Of a DNA stretch of 64,000 nt, positions 35,643-45,216 are shown piece after piece (position 1 is the first letter of the stretch; every line of letters starts with the position of its first letter). The translations under genes were made by a program, and so were the position numbers. The notes beneath the pieces were generated by a model. It searched no databases and was not told where the DNA came from. It saw only the letters and a program-made list of their open reading frames with translations. Source of the stretch: Mycolicibacterium litorale (GTDB taxonomy: Bacteria > Actinomycetota > Actinomycetes > Mycobacteriales > Mycobacteriaceae); NCBI RefSeq assembly GCF_010731695.1, contig NZ_AP022586.1:3100001-3164000 (forward strand), in the 5' to 3' direction.

Positions 35643-37196
35643 GTGCTCACGTTTCGCGCGCTGCTCGACGACCCCGCTCTGGAGCTCGAACTCCTTGAGC
35701 CGGGCCCACCCGACGCCCTTGACCGAGAAGTGCTGTGGCTGCACAACACCGAACTTCCCGACCCGTCGCCCTACATCCGCGCCACCGAGCTGGTGTTGAC
35801 CAACGGATTGTGGCGTGACACAGCCGATGCCGCGTCCTTCGTGGCGGCTCTGCAGCGCGCCCGGGCCTGCGGGCTGGTGTTCGGGCTCACCGAGCGGTCG
35901 CCGACCGTCCCCCGGGACCTCGTCGACGCCGCCACGGTGGCTGGACTGCCGCTGGCATCGGTGTCGATCGCCGTGCCGTTCACGGCCATCACCGAAGCTG
36001 CCGCACGCATCCAGGGTGCCGCCCGCCAGGAGGCGCTTGCCGGTCTGGTGCGCCGCGGAAACGCTCTCGCGACGGCGATCTCGCGCGGCGGGGGTGCCGA
36101 GGGTGTGCTCGACGTCCTGCGTCGCGACCACGACCTGCCCCTGGTCGTCGTCGACAGGATGGGCCGCAGACTGGCCGGCGCCCAGGTGGGCCCGGACTTC
36201 GACCATTCGGCCGCCGAGGCGCTCGCGCGTAGGCCACCGCCGCTGGAGGTCGACGTCCCGGATGGCGGTCGTGCCTCGCTGTTCCTGGTCGAGGGGGCCA
36301 TGGGCGAGGTGGACGCCGGCGTGTTCTGCATGCGACCACTGGCCGAACTCACGCCCGACGAGCAGGGCGCCGTCGACCAGGCGGCCCGGTTCCTGAGCCT
36401 GGAGGTCACCAAACAGCAGGCACTGCAAGCGATCGAGTCCCGTTTCTCCAGCGAGCTGCTCGAAATGATCCTGTCGGGCGCGGCACGCGCGGGAGATCTC
36501 CGAGACAGGTTGCGGGCGTTCGGCATCGACCCCGCCGGGCAGCTGGCCGTCACCACCATCGTCGTCGGCGACAGCCAAGAACGACCCGCGGGATCGACCG
36601 ACGAGATCGAGGACTTCTTCGCCCGGCGAGGTGTTCCGGCGGTCGTCGTCGCGGGCAGTCAAGACACCGTCGTCGTCTTCGGTTGGCATGGCGCCGCTGC
36701 AGGCGTCGTCGCACTGGCCGAGGACCTCGTCACGCTGATGGGCAAACGGTTCCCCGGGGACCGCACGGTGGTCGGAATCGGTGCACTGGCAGCCGATTCG
36801 GCGGCGCTACGGGAGCCCCTCATCTCTTCCCGGGAGGTGTGCCACGTGCTGCGCCGGCGCAGCACCGGCTCTCGGGTCGGCACCTACGCCGATGTCGGCA
36901 CGCACCGGATGCTGCTGGGCCTGCACGATCGAACTGTCCTGCGTCGCTTCGCCGATGACATCCTCGGCCCTCTTCGCACCCACGACGACCGGCACGGCAC
37001 CGAACTGGAACGCACGCTTCGGACGTTCCTGAGCAACGATGGGCACTGGTCGGCCACCGCGGACGCGCTGTACGTCCACGTCAACACATTGCGCAACCGC
37101 ATCGCCAAGATCGGCGAACTGACCGGGCGGGACGTCGGCCGGCTGGAGGACCGCGTCGACCTCTTCCTCGCGGTGGAGGCCGATGCCCTGAGCTGA
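35643..37196 (+). CDS. PucR/CdaR-family transcriptional regulator
   Basis: A 517-residue regulator. The N-terminal 120 residues resemble the PucR purine-catabolism domain (VLWLHNTELPDPSPYIRATELVLTNG by landmarks: LHNTEL, then ELVLTNG). A central GGDEF-like CdaR region follows, and a C-terminal PucR helix-turn-helix lies at about 455-510 (ATADALYVHVNTLRNRIAKI). Such proteins control purine, allantoin or other nitrogen-source genes. The start is GTG 35643, with no clear ribosome-binding site. It is divergent from the NCS1 permease and sits beside a PuuE-like gene, supporting nitrogen-source control. Confidence 0.9.
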   Translation: MLTFRALLDDPALELELLEPGPPDALDREVLWLHNTELPDPSPYIRATELVLTNGLWRDTADAASFVAALQRARACGLVFGLTERSPTVPRDLVDAATVAGLPLASVSIAVPFTAITEAAARIQGAARQEALAGLVRRGNALATAISRGGGAEGVLDVLRRDHDLPLVVVDRMGRRLAGAQVGPDFDHSAAEALARRPPPLEVDVPDGGRASLFLVEGAMGEVDAGVFCMRPLAELTPDEQGAVDQAARFLSLEVTKQQALQAIESRFSSELLEMILSGAARAGDLRDRLRAFGIDPAGQLAVTTIVVGDSQERPAGSTDEIEDFFARRGVPAVVVAGSQDTVVVFGWHGAAAGVVALAEDLVTLMGKRFPGDRTVVGIGALAADSAALREPLISSREVCHVLRRRSTGSRVGTYADVGTHRMLLGLHDRTVLRRFADDILGPLRTHDDRHGTELERTLRTFLSNDGHWSATADALYVHVNTLRNRIAKIGELTGRDVGRLEDRVDLFLAVEADALS

Positions 37197-37199
37197 GCG

Positions 37200-38060
37200 C
37201 TACGGCGAGTACACGTCGGCCGGGGGCGGTGTCAGCGTCCTCGGCGAGATCGCAGGGTCAGCGCACACGGCGTCGGCGACGTCGCGGCACCGCGCGAAGG
37301 CGACGTCACCCAGCTCCAGCGCGTACTCGATCAATCCCCGCAGGGCGGCAATCCTTCCCGGCCGCCCCGACAGGAACGGATGGACGCAGAGGTTGAACAG
37401 GCAGCGGTACCGGCGCATGCCGTCGAGTTCGGCCCGCCACATCTCGGCGACCTTCACCGGCGACTCGATCACCGAACCGACGTGCGGCTCAGGCACATAC
37501 GCGTACTGCTCCCAGTCGTCGAGTGACCAGTGCACCGGCAGTTCGACGATCGGCCCCGTGTCGGTGGCAATGCGGTAGGGCCGGTCGTCGCCCATCAGCG
37601 ACGAGTCGTACGCCAGTCCGTGCTCGGCGATCAGGCCCGGGGTCTGCCAGCTGGCACCCCACAGGGCGGCACGATGGCCGCGGATCTCGATGCCCTGGGC
37701 CTCGAACACGTCGAGGGCGCGTGCGAAGTCCGCGCGCTCCTGCACCGGGGTCATGGTCACCGGCGATCTGTGGCTGTAGGAGTGGTGCGCCACCTCGTGT
37801 CCCCGGTCGACGATCGAGGCGGCCAGTCCGACCCGGTGCTCGGCCACCCAGCCGGGGACGAAGAACGTGGCGGGGACGCGTAGTTCGTCGAGCATGTCCA
37901 GTATTCGCGGCACGCCCACGTCGGGGCCGTACGACTGGTGCGACATCGTCGTCATGTGATCGGCGTAGCGGCCGCCCGCGGCGAGGATCGGGGTCTCGGC
38001 GTCCACGTCGAATGTCAGCGTCGCGACGGCGGCGGCACGGCCATGCCATGGGGCGGTCAT
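37200..38060 (-). CDS. Polysaccharide-deacetylase-fold hydrolase (PuuE-allantoinase-like)
   Basis: A 286-residue NodB-fold protein. The metal and catalytic motif starts TFDVD (Asp18 and Asp20) and continues with HHSYSH (HxxxH). The ends of the strands (PATFFVPGW, GHEVAHHSY, RGHRAALWG) match the PuuE/polysaccharide deacetylase branch that includes cofactor-independent allantoinases and other C-N hydrolases rather than cell-wall deacetylases, since there is no signal peptide. Its ATG overlaps the stop of the OYE gene (ATGA), so it is coupled in a DUF1989-OYE-deacetylase operon. The substrate is unproven. Confidence 0.78.
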   Translation of the reverse strand: MTAPWHGRAAAVATLTFDVDAETPILAAGGRYADHMTTMSHQSYGPDVGVPRILDMLDELRVPATFFVPGWVAEHRVGLAASIVDRGHEVAHHSYSHRSPVTMTPVQERADFARALDVFEAQGIEIRGHRAALWGASWQTPGLIAEHGLAYDSSLMGDDRPYRIATDTGPIVELPVHWSLDDWEQYAYVPEPHVGSVIESPVKVAEMWRAELDGMRRYRCLFNLCVHPFLSGRPGRIAALRGLIEYALELGDVAFARCRDVADAVCADPAISPRTLTPPPADVYSP

Positions 38061-39196
38061 CGGTGAGCTGCCTGTCGCGTCAGTGAACGCCGTGCCGACC
38101 AGTCCCGCGTGTTGGCGATGGTCGCCATCGGCTGAATCATCGCGTGTTCGAACGGGATCAACTCGGCGCCCGCGGCGAGCCGCTGGGGCAGGTCCGGGTT
38201 GGCCAGCGCGCCTCGTCCGACCGACAGCAGGTCGGCGTGCCCTCCGTCGAGCACGTCGGCGGCCTGCCCAGGGTCGTGCATTCCGCCGTTGGCCATCACC
38301 GGCAACCCGCTGACCTCACGGGCCAGCGCCGTGATCGTGCGGCCGTCCGAGAGCTGTGCGGTGTCGAGGAAATTCCTCCCCTCACTGGCGATGTGCAGAT
38401 AGTCGGCGCCGGCCCGGGTCAGCGCGCTGAAGATGGCCTCGGCGTCGTCGGCACCACCCGGCCAGCGGTAGGCGAAGTCGTTGACCTTGGTCTGCGACAA
38501 CCGCACTCCGATCGGCAAGTCGGCGCCTACCCGGTCGCGGATGGCCTCGACGACCTCAGCCGTCAGTCGGATGCGGTTGGCGAGGCCGCCGCCGTAGTCG
38601 TCGTCGCGCTGGTTGGTGTAGACGGTGAGGAACTGATCCAGCAGGTACCCGTTGGCGGCGTGCACCTCGATCCCGTCGAAGCCCGACGCCTTGGCGCGCA
38701 CGGCGGCATCGGCGAAACCGCTCACGACGCTGCGGATGTCGCCATCGGTCATGGCCCGTGGCATGGGCCATTGGTCCGGCCCGCCGTACTCGCCCAGGGG
38801 TCGTCCGCGCGGCGCGACCGCCGACGGTGCGATCGTCTCGGCACCGTAGGAATTGCCCTGGGAGAGAGCGCCCACGTGCATCAACTGGGCGATGAGCGGC
38901 ACGCCCTCGGCGTGAACCGCGTCGGCGACGTGTCGCCACGCCTCGACATGCGCATCGGTGGCCAGGCCGGGCTGATTGAGGTACCCCTGACTGTGCGCGG
39001 TGTCGGTGTAGATGCCTTCGGTGACGATCAAGCCGAAGCCGCCGCACGCGAATGCGGCGTAGTAGTCAGCCATTTCACCTGTCGCTGCGCCGTCGGGCGT
39101 TGCCGACACGCGGGTCATCGGGGCGACGGCCAACCGGTTCCGCAGCGTCAGTGCGCCGAGGCGACCGGGGCTCAGGGCAGGGTGCGCATACGGCAT
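38057..39196 (-). CDS. Old-yellow-enzyme-family NADH:flavin oxidoreductase
   Basis: A 379-residue FMN TIM-barrel protein. Features: LRNRLAVAPMTR (strand 1), AQLMHVGALSQ (loop 3), VHAANGYLLDQFLT (His-Ala-Ala-Asn, a variant of the HAAHGYL/HGAHGYL substrate motif), MANGGM and GRGALANPDLP (FMN phosphate). OYE enzymes reduce activated C=C bonds, nitro groups or N-heterocycle double bonds. It has no iron-sulfur cysteine cluster, unlike the OYE-like protein at 17101. It lies 12 bases after the DUF1989 gene and overlaps the deacetylase gene. Confidence 0.88.
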   Translation of the reverse strand: MPYAHPALSPGRLGALTLRNRLAVAPMTRVSATPDGAATGEMADYYAAFACGGFGLIVTEGIYTDTAHSQGYLNQPGLATDAHVEAWRHVADAVHAEGVPLIAQLMHVGALSQGNSYGAETIAPSAVAPRGRPLGEYGGPDQWPMPRAMTDGDIRSVVSGFADAAVRAKASGFDGIEVHAANGYLLDQFLTVYTNQRDDDYGGGLANRIRLTAEVVEAIRDRVGADLPIGVRLSQTKVNDFAYRWPGGADDAEAIFSALTRAGADYLHIASEGRNFLDTAQLSDGRTITALAREVSGLPVMANGGMHDPGQAADVLDGGHADLLSVGRGALANPDLPQRLAAGAELIPFEHAMIQPMATIANTRDWSARRSLTRQAAHR

Positions 39197-39208
39197 GATG
39201 GTCTCCTC

Positions 39209-39829
39209 CTAGGTGGTGGGTTCGACGAGTTCGACGGCCAGCGAGGTCGGACGCTCGCCGTTGATGGGGTTGAGATCCATCGGGCAGGCCGACACGACGA
39301 TCACGCAATCCGTGACTGCCTCGAAGGTCACCGCGTCCCCCGGCCGGCTCGGCGCGGGCAGCCAGCTCAGGTTGCCGTCGGTATCGACCGGAATGTCCAT
39401 GAAGACGTTGACCGGTTGCGGGACGACGCATGTGGTCACCGCGAGGTCTGACAGGGCGAGCCGGAGGTTGCCCGCGCACGAGGCGTGCCCAGGGGCCCCG
39501 AGGGCGTCGTAGCGCGCCGGGTCACAGGCGGCGATCAGCATGTCGTGCGCACCCGGCGACGTGTCGGCCGTCAGCGTCAGGATCGGCCGCCGCCGGTTGG
39601 TCACGAACTGCTCGCCGATGCGCGGGAACAGCCTGCCGGTCGAGGTGCGCGTGTGCGAGGCGGACAGGTACTCGTCCGGGTCGGCGGCCGCGAACGCGAA
39701 CAGGTCGCCGACCTGCCCGCCCTCGACGTCGATCAGGCGGAACCGGTCGCCGCGTCGCACCCGGAACGCCGATCCCTGGCCGGCGGGGATCACGATGGCC
39801 GCGGTGTCATGTGACAACTCCATGTGCAT
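39209..39829 (-). CDS. DUF1989 protein (urea-carboxylase-associated / carboxyguanidine-deiminase-like family)
   Basis: A 206-residue DUF1989 protein. Family landmarks are GDRFRLIDVEGGQVGDLFAF by its ends (GDRFRL, then GQVGDLF), LSASHTRTSTGRLFP, HASCAGNLRLAL and the closing CPMDLNPING, with Cys and His residues suited to bind metal. Family members CgdA/CgdB form the carboxyguanidine deiminase of guanidine degradation; single-gene members such as this one have no established function. ATG 39829 is chosen; ATG 39823 is an alternative. It is the first gene of the minus-strand operon and divergent from the amidase. Confidence 0.82.
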   Translation of the reverse strand: MHMELSHDTAAIVIPAGQGSAFRVRRGDRFRLIDVEGGQVGDLFAFAAADPDEYLSASHTRTSTGRLFPRIGEQFVTNRRRPILTLTADTSPGAHDMLIAACDPARYDALGAPGHASCAGNLRLALSDLAVTTCVVPQPVNVFMDIPVDTDGNLSWLPAPSRPGDAVTFEAVTDCVIVVSACPMDLNPINGERPTSLAVELVEPTT

Positions 39830-39940
39830 AGTCAACGTCGACAGACCGTCATCCCCCCATGTTCATTCGTTCAGCGCGGAGCTGATTCGCTGTGGTTTCC
39901 TCCATGGCCGGGCGTGGCCGGTCCACCTAGCCTCGGCGTG

Positions 39941-41257
39941 ATGGAAACCCTCGACGTGTCGGGTGCGCGCCGGGCGTGCGAGCAGGCTCTGGAGCGCACG
40001 AAGGGCGCAGCGGCCCGGTCGACGATGATCACCGTCACTGCCGAACGTGCCCGCCGCGAAGCCGACGACAGCGACGGTCGACGACGCGACGGCGCACTGC
40101 TCAGCCCGCTCGACGGTGTGCCCATCGTCTGGAAGGACCTGTTCGACGTCGAGGGCACGGTCACCACCTGCGGGTCCGCCTCGTTGCTCGAGCGCCCGCC
40201 CGCGCCCGCCGACGGCGCCCTGGTGCGCCGGATCGCCTCACTCGGCATGGTGACGGTCGGCAAGACGAATCTCAGCGAGTTCGCGTTCTCGGGGCTCGGC
40301 ATCAACCAGCGATTCGGCACACCGGTCAACCCGGTGGATGCGGCACTGGTGCCCGGCGGGTCCTCGGCGGGGTCCGCCGTCGCCGTCACCGCGGGAATCG
40401 CACCGCTCGCGGTCGGCACCGACACCTCCGGCTCGGTCCGCGTACCCGCCGCGTTCTGCGGCTGCGTCGGCTACCGAGCAAGCCACAACCGCTACGGAGA
40501 AAACGACTTTCGGGCGCTGTCACCGACGCTCGACAGCGTCGGTCTGATGGCCCGCACGGTCGACGACATCCGACTGCTGGACCGGCTGCTGGCCGGGACG
40601 TCGCACCGGCAGCCGGCCCGACCTCGGGTGGTGATCCCTGCGGGTGAGTGGGTCGACGACTGCACACCCGCGATACGGGCGGCCTTCGAGTCAGCCGTCG
40701 ACAGCCTGCGAGGCGGCGATGTGCGCGTCACCACGGTGCGCCTCGCGTCGATGGAGCGGGCGCAGCACCTCATCGACACCTACGGAACCATCGTCGGCGC
40801 GGACGCCTACGCCGCCTACGGCAGGCTGCTGGGGTCGGCCGGCATCGAGCCCGCCACTGCGCGGCGGCTCGCACGTAACGCGGGTGCACAGGAAGCCGTC
40901 GAACCACTGCGTCGGGAGATGCGCACGCTGCGCCGGCAGTTCGCCGCCGAATTGACGGGCTCGGTGCTGCTGTGCCCCACTGTCCGACACGAACCCCCGC
41001 GCATCGCCGACCTGCTCGGCTCCGAGGCGACGTATGACGCGGTCAACGCCAGTACGCTGCGCACGACGATGGTGTTGAGTTACCTGGGCGCGTGCGGCGT
41101 GACGCTGCCGATGACGGGGCGGGCACCGGCAGGCATGCTGGTGTCCGCACCTGCCGGAGACGACGACGTCGTGCTGGCCGCAGCCTCGGAATTCGAACGG
41201 CTCACCAGCTGTCCCAGTGCGTCAGCTGCTCGGCGGGAAGCCGCTTGGCCTTCTTGA
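39941..41257 (+). CDS. Amidase-signature hydrolase
   Basis: A 438-residue amidase-signature enzyme with the complete Ser-cisSer-Lys triad: Lys65 in IVWKDLFDVEG, the cis-Ser in PGGSSAGSA (about 142) and the nucleophile Ser165 in TDTSGS. Family members hydrolyse amides, including allophanate, ureides and aryl amides. It is divergent from the DUF1989 gene by about 110 bases. TAGCCT at 39928-39933 is a possible -10 that would place the transcript start at the ATG (leaderless). The 3' end overlaps the convergent nitroreductase by 56 bases. Confidence 0.9.
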   Translation: METLDVSGARRACEQALERTKGAAARSTMITVTAERARREADDSDGRRRDGALLSPLDGVPIVWKDLFDVEGTVTTCGSASLLERPPAPADGALVRRIASLGMVTVGKTNLSEFAFSGLGINQRFGTPVNPVDAALVPGGSSAGSAVAVTAGIAPLAVGTDTSGSVRVPAAFCGCVGYRASHNRYGENDFRALSPTLDSVGLMARTVDDIRLLDRLLAGTSHRQPARPRVVIPAGEWVDDCTPAIRAAFESAVDSLRGGDVRVTTVRLASMERAQHLIDTYGTIVGADAYAAYGRLLGSAGIEPATARRLARNAGAQEAVEPLRREMRTLRRQFAAELTGSVLLCPTVRHEPPRIADLLGSEATYDAVNASTLRTTMVLSYLGACGVTLPMTGRAPAGMLVSAPAGDDDVVLAAASEFERLTSCPSASAARREAAWPS

Positions 41258-41843
41258 AGTCGGTGCCCTTGGTGTAGGCGATCGGGAACAGCCCGGCCTG
41301 GCTGTACCTGTCGAACGGGATGCCGAGCAGTTCGGCGGCCTGCTTCTCGCCGTCGTTCAGCAAGTGCAGCGTTGTCCAGGCCGAGCCGAGTCCGCGGGAG
41401 CGCAACGCCAGCATGAAGCTCCAGGCGGCGGGCAGCAGCGAACCCCAGAACGAGGCTGACATGCCGGCGGGCGCGCCGTCGGGCCGGCCCTCGAGGCACG
41501 GGATCATCAGCACCGGCACCTCGTGGAAGTGGTCGTTGAGGTAGCGCGCGGAGTCGCTGACCAGTTCCATGCGCTCGCCGCGCACGTCGTCGTAGTCGGG
41601 TTTGGGCAGGTCCAGGTACGCGTTGGCGTTGACCCGGTAGATGTCGGCGAGCGCCTTCTTCTTCTCGGGGTCGGTGACGAAGACCCACTGCCAGCCCTGC
41701 GCGTTGGAGCCGGTCGGGGCCTGCAACGCGAGTTCCAGGCACTCCATGATCACCTCTCGCGGCACCGGCTTCTCCAAATCGAGTCGCTTGCGCACCGAGC
41801 GGGTGGTCGTCAGGAGTTCGTCGACAGACAGGTTGAGGGTCAT
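41202..41843 (-). CDS. Nitroreductase-family FMN oxidoreductase
   Basis: A 213-residue nitroreductase-fold protein. TTTRSVRKRLD is the conserved N-terminal RSxR element that binds the FMN phosphate, AP.GSNAQGWQWVFV completes the FMN site, and the C-terminal GIPFDRYSQAGLFPIAYTKG by landmarks (GIP, then AYTKG) is typical of the family. The physiological substrate is unknown. It lies next to dnaE2 as Rv3368c does in M. tuberculosis, as I recall. The ATG has no good ribosome-binding site. Confidence 0.88.
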   Translation of the reverse strand: MTLNLSVDELLTTTRSVRKRLDLEKPVPREVIMECLELALQAPTGSNAQGWQWVFVTDPEKKKALADIYRVNANAYLDLPKPDYDDVRGERMELVSDSARYLNDHFHEVPVLMIPCLEGRPDGAPAGMSASFWGSLLPAAWSFMLALRSRGLGSAWTTLHLLNDGEKQAAELLGIPFDRYSQAGLFPIAYTKGTDFKKAKRLPAEQLTHWDSW

Positions 41844-41883
41844 GCCGTCGAGGTTACCGACGCGGCCGGCGGTCCCCTTCGCG

Positions 41884-44800
41884 TCAGCGGAAGTCGCGCG
41901 ACTTCGACCCCACCCGCATGTCGAGTGTGCCGAGCCGGTCGGCGACGACGGTGACCGCACCGGTGGCGTTCTGCACGATGCCGCGGATCACCATCGCCGG
42001 CGCCGTCTGGGCCAGGCGGCGCTGACGCGCCCAGAGTTGTGGTGAGCACACCACATTCACCATCCCCGTCTCGTCCTCGAGGTTGAGAAACGTCACACCC
42101 TGCGCGGTGGCCGGACGCTGCCGGTGGGTCACCGCCCCCGCCACCAGCACCCGGGTGCCGTCGGGCACCTGAAGCAGCCGGCCGGCGGGCACCACGCCCA
42201 TCGCGTCGAGGTTCTCGCGCAGGAACTGGGTGGGATAGCTGTCCGGAGACACCCCGGTGGCCCACACGTCGGCCGCGGCGAGTTCCAGCTTGCTCATACC
42301 GGGCAGCGACGGGATCTGCCCCGCCGACCCGACGCCGGGCAGCCGGTCGGGCCGTTCGGCGGCGGCCGCGCCGGCGGCCCAGAGCCCCTCGCGACGGGCG
42401 ACGCCGAAACAACCCAGCGCACCCGCGGTGGCCAGCGCCTCGGTCTGCGGCACCGACAGCTGCACCCGACCGGTCAGGTCCAGCAGATTCGCGAACGGGC
42501 CGTGAGCTTTTCGCTCGTCGACGATGCGCTCTGCGAGCTCGTCGCCGATGTGGCGGACCGCGCCGAGCCCCAGCCGCACCTCCATCCCGTGGTTCTCCAG
42601 CGTGGCGTACGCCAGGCTGGCGTTGACGTCGGGGCCGTGCACGGTGACACCGTGGCGGCGCGCGTCGGCCACCAGCGACTGCGGTGAGTAGAACCCCATC
42701 GGCTGTGCCCGCAGCAGTGCGGCGCAGAACGCGGCGGGGTGATGCAGCTTGAACCACGACGAGTAGAACACCAGCGACGCGAAGCTCAACGAATGACTCT
42801 CGGGGAAGCCAAAATTCGCGAACGCTTCGAGCTTCTCGTAGATCCGGTCGGCCACCTCGCCGGTGATGCCGTGACGCTGGCGCATCCCGTCGTAGAACCG
42901 GCCGCGCAACCGGCGCATCTTGTCCGTCGAACGTTTGGATCCCATGGCGCGGCGCAGCTGGTCGGCCTCGGCGGCGGTGAACCCCGCGCAGTCGACGGCG
43001 AGTTGCATCAGCTGCTCCTGGAACAGCGGCACCCCCAGCGTCTTGCGCAGCGCTGCCTCCATGGATGGGTGGTCGTAGGTGACCGGCTCTTCGCCGTTGC
43101 GCCGCTTGATGTACGGGTGCACCGACCCGCCCTGGATGGGCCCGGGCCGGATCAGCGCGACCTCGACCACCAGGTCGTAGAACACCCGGGGCTTGAGCCG
43201 CGGCAGCGTGGCCATCTGGGCGCGGGACTCCACCTGGAACACCCCGACCGAATCGGCGCGCTGCAGCATCTCGTAGACGGCGGGCTCGGACAGGTCCAGC
43301 TTCGCCAGGTCGACCTCGAGGCCCTTGTGCTCGGCCACCAGGTCGATGCAGTAGTGCAGCGCCGAGAGCATGCCGAGCCCGAGCATGTCGAACTTCACCA
43401 ATCCGATTGCCGCGCAGTCGTCCTTGTCCCACTGCAGCACACTGCGGTTGGCCATGCGGGCCCACTCGACCGGACACACGTCGGCGATCGGCCGGTCACA
43501 GATGACCATACCGCCCGAGTGAATGCCCATGTGCCGCGGCAGATTCGAGATCTGCAGCGCGAGGTCCACCACCGGCTCGGGAATGCCCTCGATGTCCGGT
43601 GAGTCGGCCAGCCCGTTCCACTTGCTGAGCTGTTTACTCCAGGCGTCCTGCTGCCCCTGGGAGAAGCCGAGCGCGCGGGCCATGTCGCGGATGGCGCTGC
43701 GACCGCGATAGGTGATCACGTTGGCGACCTGCGCGGCGTAGTCGCGGCCGTAGCGTTCGTAGACGTACTGGATCGCCTCTTCCCGCAGATCCGATTCGAT
43801 GTCGATGTCGATGTCGGGTGGCCCGTCGCGGGCCGGGGACAGGAACCGCTCGAACAGCAACTCGTTGGCGACCGGGTCGACGTTGGTGACCCCCAGTGCG
43901 TAGCAGACCGCGGAGTTCGCCGCCGACCCCCGCCCCTGGGCCAGGATGTCGTTCTCCTTGCAGAACCGGGTGATGTCGTGGACGACCAGGAAGTATCCCG
44001 GGAACGTCAGCTTCTCGATGATCCGCAGTTCGTGTTCGATCTGGGCGTAGGCCTGCGGCGCCCGTTCCGGTGGGCCGTAGCGGTCGCGGGCGCCGAGCAT
44101 CACCAGGTGCCGCAGCCAGCTGTCCTCGGTGTGACCGGGCGGCACGTCGAACGGCGGCAGTCGCGGGGCGATCAGCGCCAGCCCGAACGCGCACTGCTCC
44201 CCCAGATCTGCCGCGGCGGTGACCGCCTCGGGGTGGCGGGCGAACAGCCGGGCCATCTCCTCCCCCGAGCGCAGATGCGATCCGCCGAGCGGGGCCAGGT
44301 AACCGGCGGCCTCGTCGATCGAATTGCGGGCGCGGATCGCGCCCATCGCCATCGCCAACCGCCCGCGCGACGGTTCGGCGAAGTGCGCCGCCGTGGTGGC
44401 GACGACGCCGAGGCCGAAACGCGGTGCCAGCTCGGCCAGCGCGGCGTTGCGTTCGTCGTCGAGAGGGTGGCCGTGGTGGGTGAGCTCGACGCTGACGCGG
44501 TCGCGGCCGAACCGGTCCACCAGATCAGCCAGTGCCGCTTCGGCCGCCTTCGGGCCTCCTTGCGAAAGCGCTTGACGCACGTGACCTTTGCGGCATCCGG
44601 TGAGAATGTGCCAGTGCCCACCGGCGGCCTCGGTGAGCGCGTCGTAGTCGTAGCGGGGTTTGCCCTTCTCCCCGCCGGCCAGGTGGGCTTTGGCGATCTC
44701 GCGGGACAGCCGCCGGTAGCCCTCCGGACCGCGGGCGAGCACCAGCAGGTGCGGCCCCGGCGGGTCGGGCACCTCGGTGCGCGCGACGTTGCTCAACGAC

Positions 44801-45204
44801 AGCTCGGCGCCGAACACCGTCTGCATGTCGAGTTCCTTTGCGGCCTCGGCGAATCGGACGACCCCATAGAGCCCGTCGTGGTCGGTCAGCGCGATGGCCC
44901 GCAGATCCAGGCGAGCGGCCTCCTCAACGAGTTCCTCGGGAGTGCCTGCGCCGTCGAGGAAGCTGTACGCCGAATGCGCGTGCAGTTCGGCGTAGGGCAC
45001 CGCGCCGCCCGACCGGGGCACGTCCGGCGCCCGGTAGGCGCCGCGTTTACGCGACCACGCCGGGCTGTCGCCTCCATCGCCGACGGGCTCCGCAAGCGAT
45101 TCGCCGGCACGGCGGGGCTTGCTGTCCCCGGTGGGCCGGGGCAGTCGGCCGTTGAGCACCCGCTCCATCTCCGACCAGCTCGGCGGCCCGTTGAACCAGC
45201 TCAC
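41884..45204 (-). CDS. dnaE2: Error-prone DNA polymerase III alpha subunit DnaE2
   Basis: A 1106-residue C-family polymerase. The PHP domain begins at YAELHAHSAYSFLDG (about residue 72), the catalytic Asp motif is PPDIDIDIES, and a C-terminal OB fold follows. DnaE2 performs damage-induced mutagenesis with ImuA' and ImuB. The GTG at 45204 begins SWFNGPPSWSEMERVLNG-like text shared with M. tuberculosis DnaE2; the ORF could extend 12 codons upstream, but that would run into a perfect SOS box centred 20 bases upstream, so the downstream start is correct. It is one of two SOS-controlled parts of the mutasome in this window. Confidence 0.95.
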   Translation of the reverse strand: MSWFNGPPSWSEMERVLNGRLPRPTGDSKPRRAGESLAEPVGDGGDSPAWSRKRGAYRAPDVPRSGGAVPYAELHAHSAYSFLDGAGTPEELVEEAARLDLRAIALTDHDGLYGVVRFAEAAKELDMQTVFGAELSLSNVARTEVPDPPGPHLLVLARGPEGYRRLSREIAKAHLAGGEKGKPRYDYDALTEAAGGHWHILTGCRKGHVRQALSQGGPKAAEAALADLVDRFGRDRVSVELTHHGHPLDDERNAALAELAPRFGLGVVATTAAHFAEPSRGRLAMAMGAIRARNSIDEAAGYLAPLGGSHLRSGEEMARLFARHPEAVTAAADLGEQCAFGLALIAPRLPPFDVPPGHTEDSWLRHLVMLGARDRYGPPERAPQAYAQIEHELRIIEKLTFPGYFLVVHDITRFCKENDILAQGRGSAANSAVCYALGVTNVDPVANELLFERFLSPARDGPPDIDIDIESDLREEAIQYVYERYGRDYAAQVANVITYRGRSAIRDMARALGFSQGQQDAWSKQLSKWNGLADSPDIEGIPEPVVDLALQISNLPRHMGIHSGGMVICDRPIADVCPVEWARMANRSVLQWDKDDCAAIGLVKFDMLGLGMLSALHYCIDLVAEHKGLEVDLAKLDLSEPAVYEMLQRADSVGVFQVESRAQMATLPRLKPRVFYDLVVEVALIRPGPIQGGSVHPYIKRRNGEEPVTYDHPSMEAALRKTLGVPLFQEQLMQLAVDCAGFTAAEADQLRRAMGSKRSTDKMRRLRGRFYDGMRQRHGITGEVADRIYEKLEAFANFGFPESHSLSFASLVFYSSWFKLHHPAAFCAALLRAQPMGFYSPQSLVADARRHGVTVHGPDVNASLAYATLENHGMEVRLGLGAVRHIGDELAERIVDERKAHGPFANLLDLTGRVQLSVPQTEALATAGALGCFGVARREGLWAAGAAAAERPDRLPGVGSAGQIPSLPGMSKLELAAADVWATGVSPDSYPTQFLRENLDAMGVVPAGRLLQVPDGTRVLVAGAVTHRQRPATAQGVTFLNLEDETGMVNVVCSPQLWARQRRLAQTAPAMVIRGIVQNATGAVTVVADRLGTLDMRVGSKSRDFR

Positions 45205-45216
45205 CCTTCGAGTGTA

